Origin: Siphonodentalium dalli
Lineage: Eukaryota > Mollusca > Scaphopoda > Gadilida > Siphonodentaliidae
DNA: 64,000 nucleotides
Reading direction: 5' to 3'
Assembly (NCBI GenBank): GCA_032622095.1
Contig: CP136063.1
Coordinates: forward strand, 147,677,379-147,741,378
The notes under the pieces are model-generated. The model was given only the letters and a program-made list of their open reading frames with translations, was not told the origin of the DNA and did not search any database. Within the stretch, counting starts at the first letter, position 1; every line of letters starts with the position of its first letter. A program made the translations under genes and the position numbers. Below, piece after piece: positions 63,561 through 64,000 of the stretch.

Positions 63561-64000
63561 TTTCAACTAAGAATTGAACAGATTTGAGTTTTTGATAACC
63601 CAGGTAGATTACAATTAACTACCAATAATGCAGCTTAACTGCAATATGAGAGACTGCAGAAGTGATCTCTTATTGAAATATTAGTTATTTTTAGCCACTG
63701 TATATACAACATAGCTCTATGATAGTGGTGAAGCTGTAACCCAATAAAAATCATGATTCAATGGACTGTCCCATTCAGTTCTAATGTTTTAATTGGAATA
63801 GTCTATTATTCATTTGTAGGGATGTTCTCATTTGAAATTTCAATTAATCATTCTTCTGTTATATCTCCAGGTTTCTCCTCATTCACTTGCATGGATTTCT
63901 GTAGTTAAAGATTAACACATCTCAACATTCCTGATACTTTCATCTGTCTGATACCATGTCTCATTTTATATTGGTTTATTTTGACACCCTCTTTGCCCCT
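63561..64000. other. End of window, CERT1 intron
   Basis: No exon recognised. A word of the piggyBac-like family A (ATTGGAATAGTCTATTATTC) is at 63794-63813. Confidence 0.5.

Overview
The window is nuclear DNA of an invertebrate animal. It is AT-rich, genes are split by GT/AG introns, and most of it is transposon-derived. Dispersed intronic repeats (units ending in phrases like 'gagttatggccc', paired CGTCCGTC starts, units opening with 'ttagctcacctgag') and a P2X7-type C-terminal domain pseudogene look most like a lophotrochozoan such as a mollusc. That placement is inference and other deuterostome or spiralian invertebrates are possible.

One clear host gene is present. It is the ceramide transfer protein CERT1 (COL4A3BP/GPBP), on the + strand from 27606 to beyond the right edge. 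Eleven coding exons can be read (27606-27842, 37055-37171, 38143-38250, 39473-39602, 43471-43566, 44945-45099, 47566-47664, 48094-48180, 48511-48588, 50540-50707, 58280-58343). Phases join without conflict to give 446 residues: PH domain, serine-repeat motif, coiled-coil middle, FFAT motif and the start of the START domain. The rest of START lies outside the window.

Left part (1-27.4 kb): no intact host gene. From 1418 to 12466 there is a candidate large element with 49-bp inverted ends, filled with a roughly 195-bp repeat. Nested inside it is a 5,966-bp Polinton/Maverick-like element (5760-11725) with AGT...ACT ends and an exact 6-bp target duplication CATATA. Its minus-strand genes encode two single-C2H2-finger proteins, a membrane protein with a PC4-like C-terminal region, and two small unrecognised proteins. 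No polymerase, integrase or capsid gene is seen. A later inverted duplication copied its left end together with flanking host DNA into its right half. Further right come a field of dispersed 14-mers (13.6-15.7 kb), tandem repeats, a LINE 3' end, a broken THAP-domain gene and a 1.65-kb inverted-repeat element.

Right part (27.6-64 kb): CERT1 introns hold a decayed P2X7-like two-exon gene, a 1,363-bp element with perfect 101-bp inverted repeats, a tRNA-derived SINE between 101-bp direct repeats, two hAT elements with exact 8-bp target duplications, piggyBac-like (TTAA) and Tc1/mariner-like (TA) miniature elements, foldback hairpins, a pogo/Tigger remnant, a Penelope-like element remnant and several tandem arrays. 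No CRISPR, rRNA or true tRNA gene was found.
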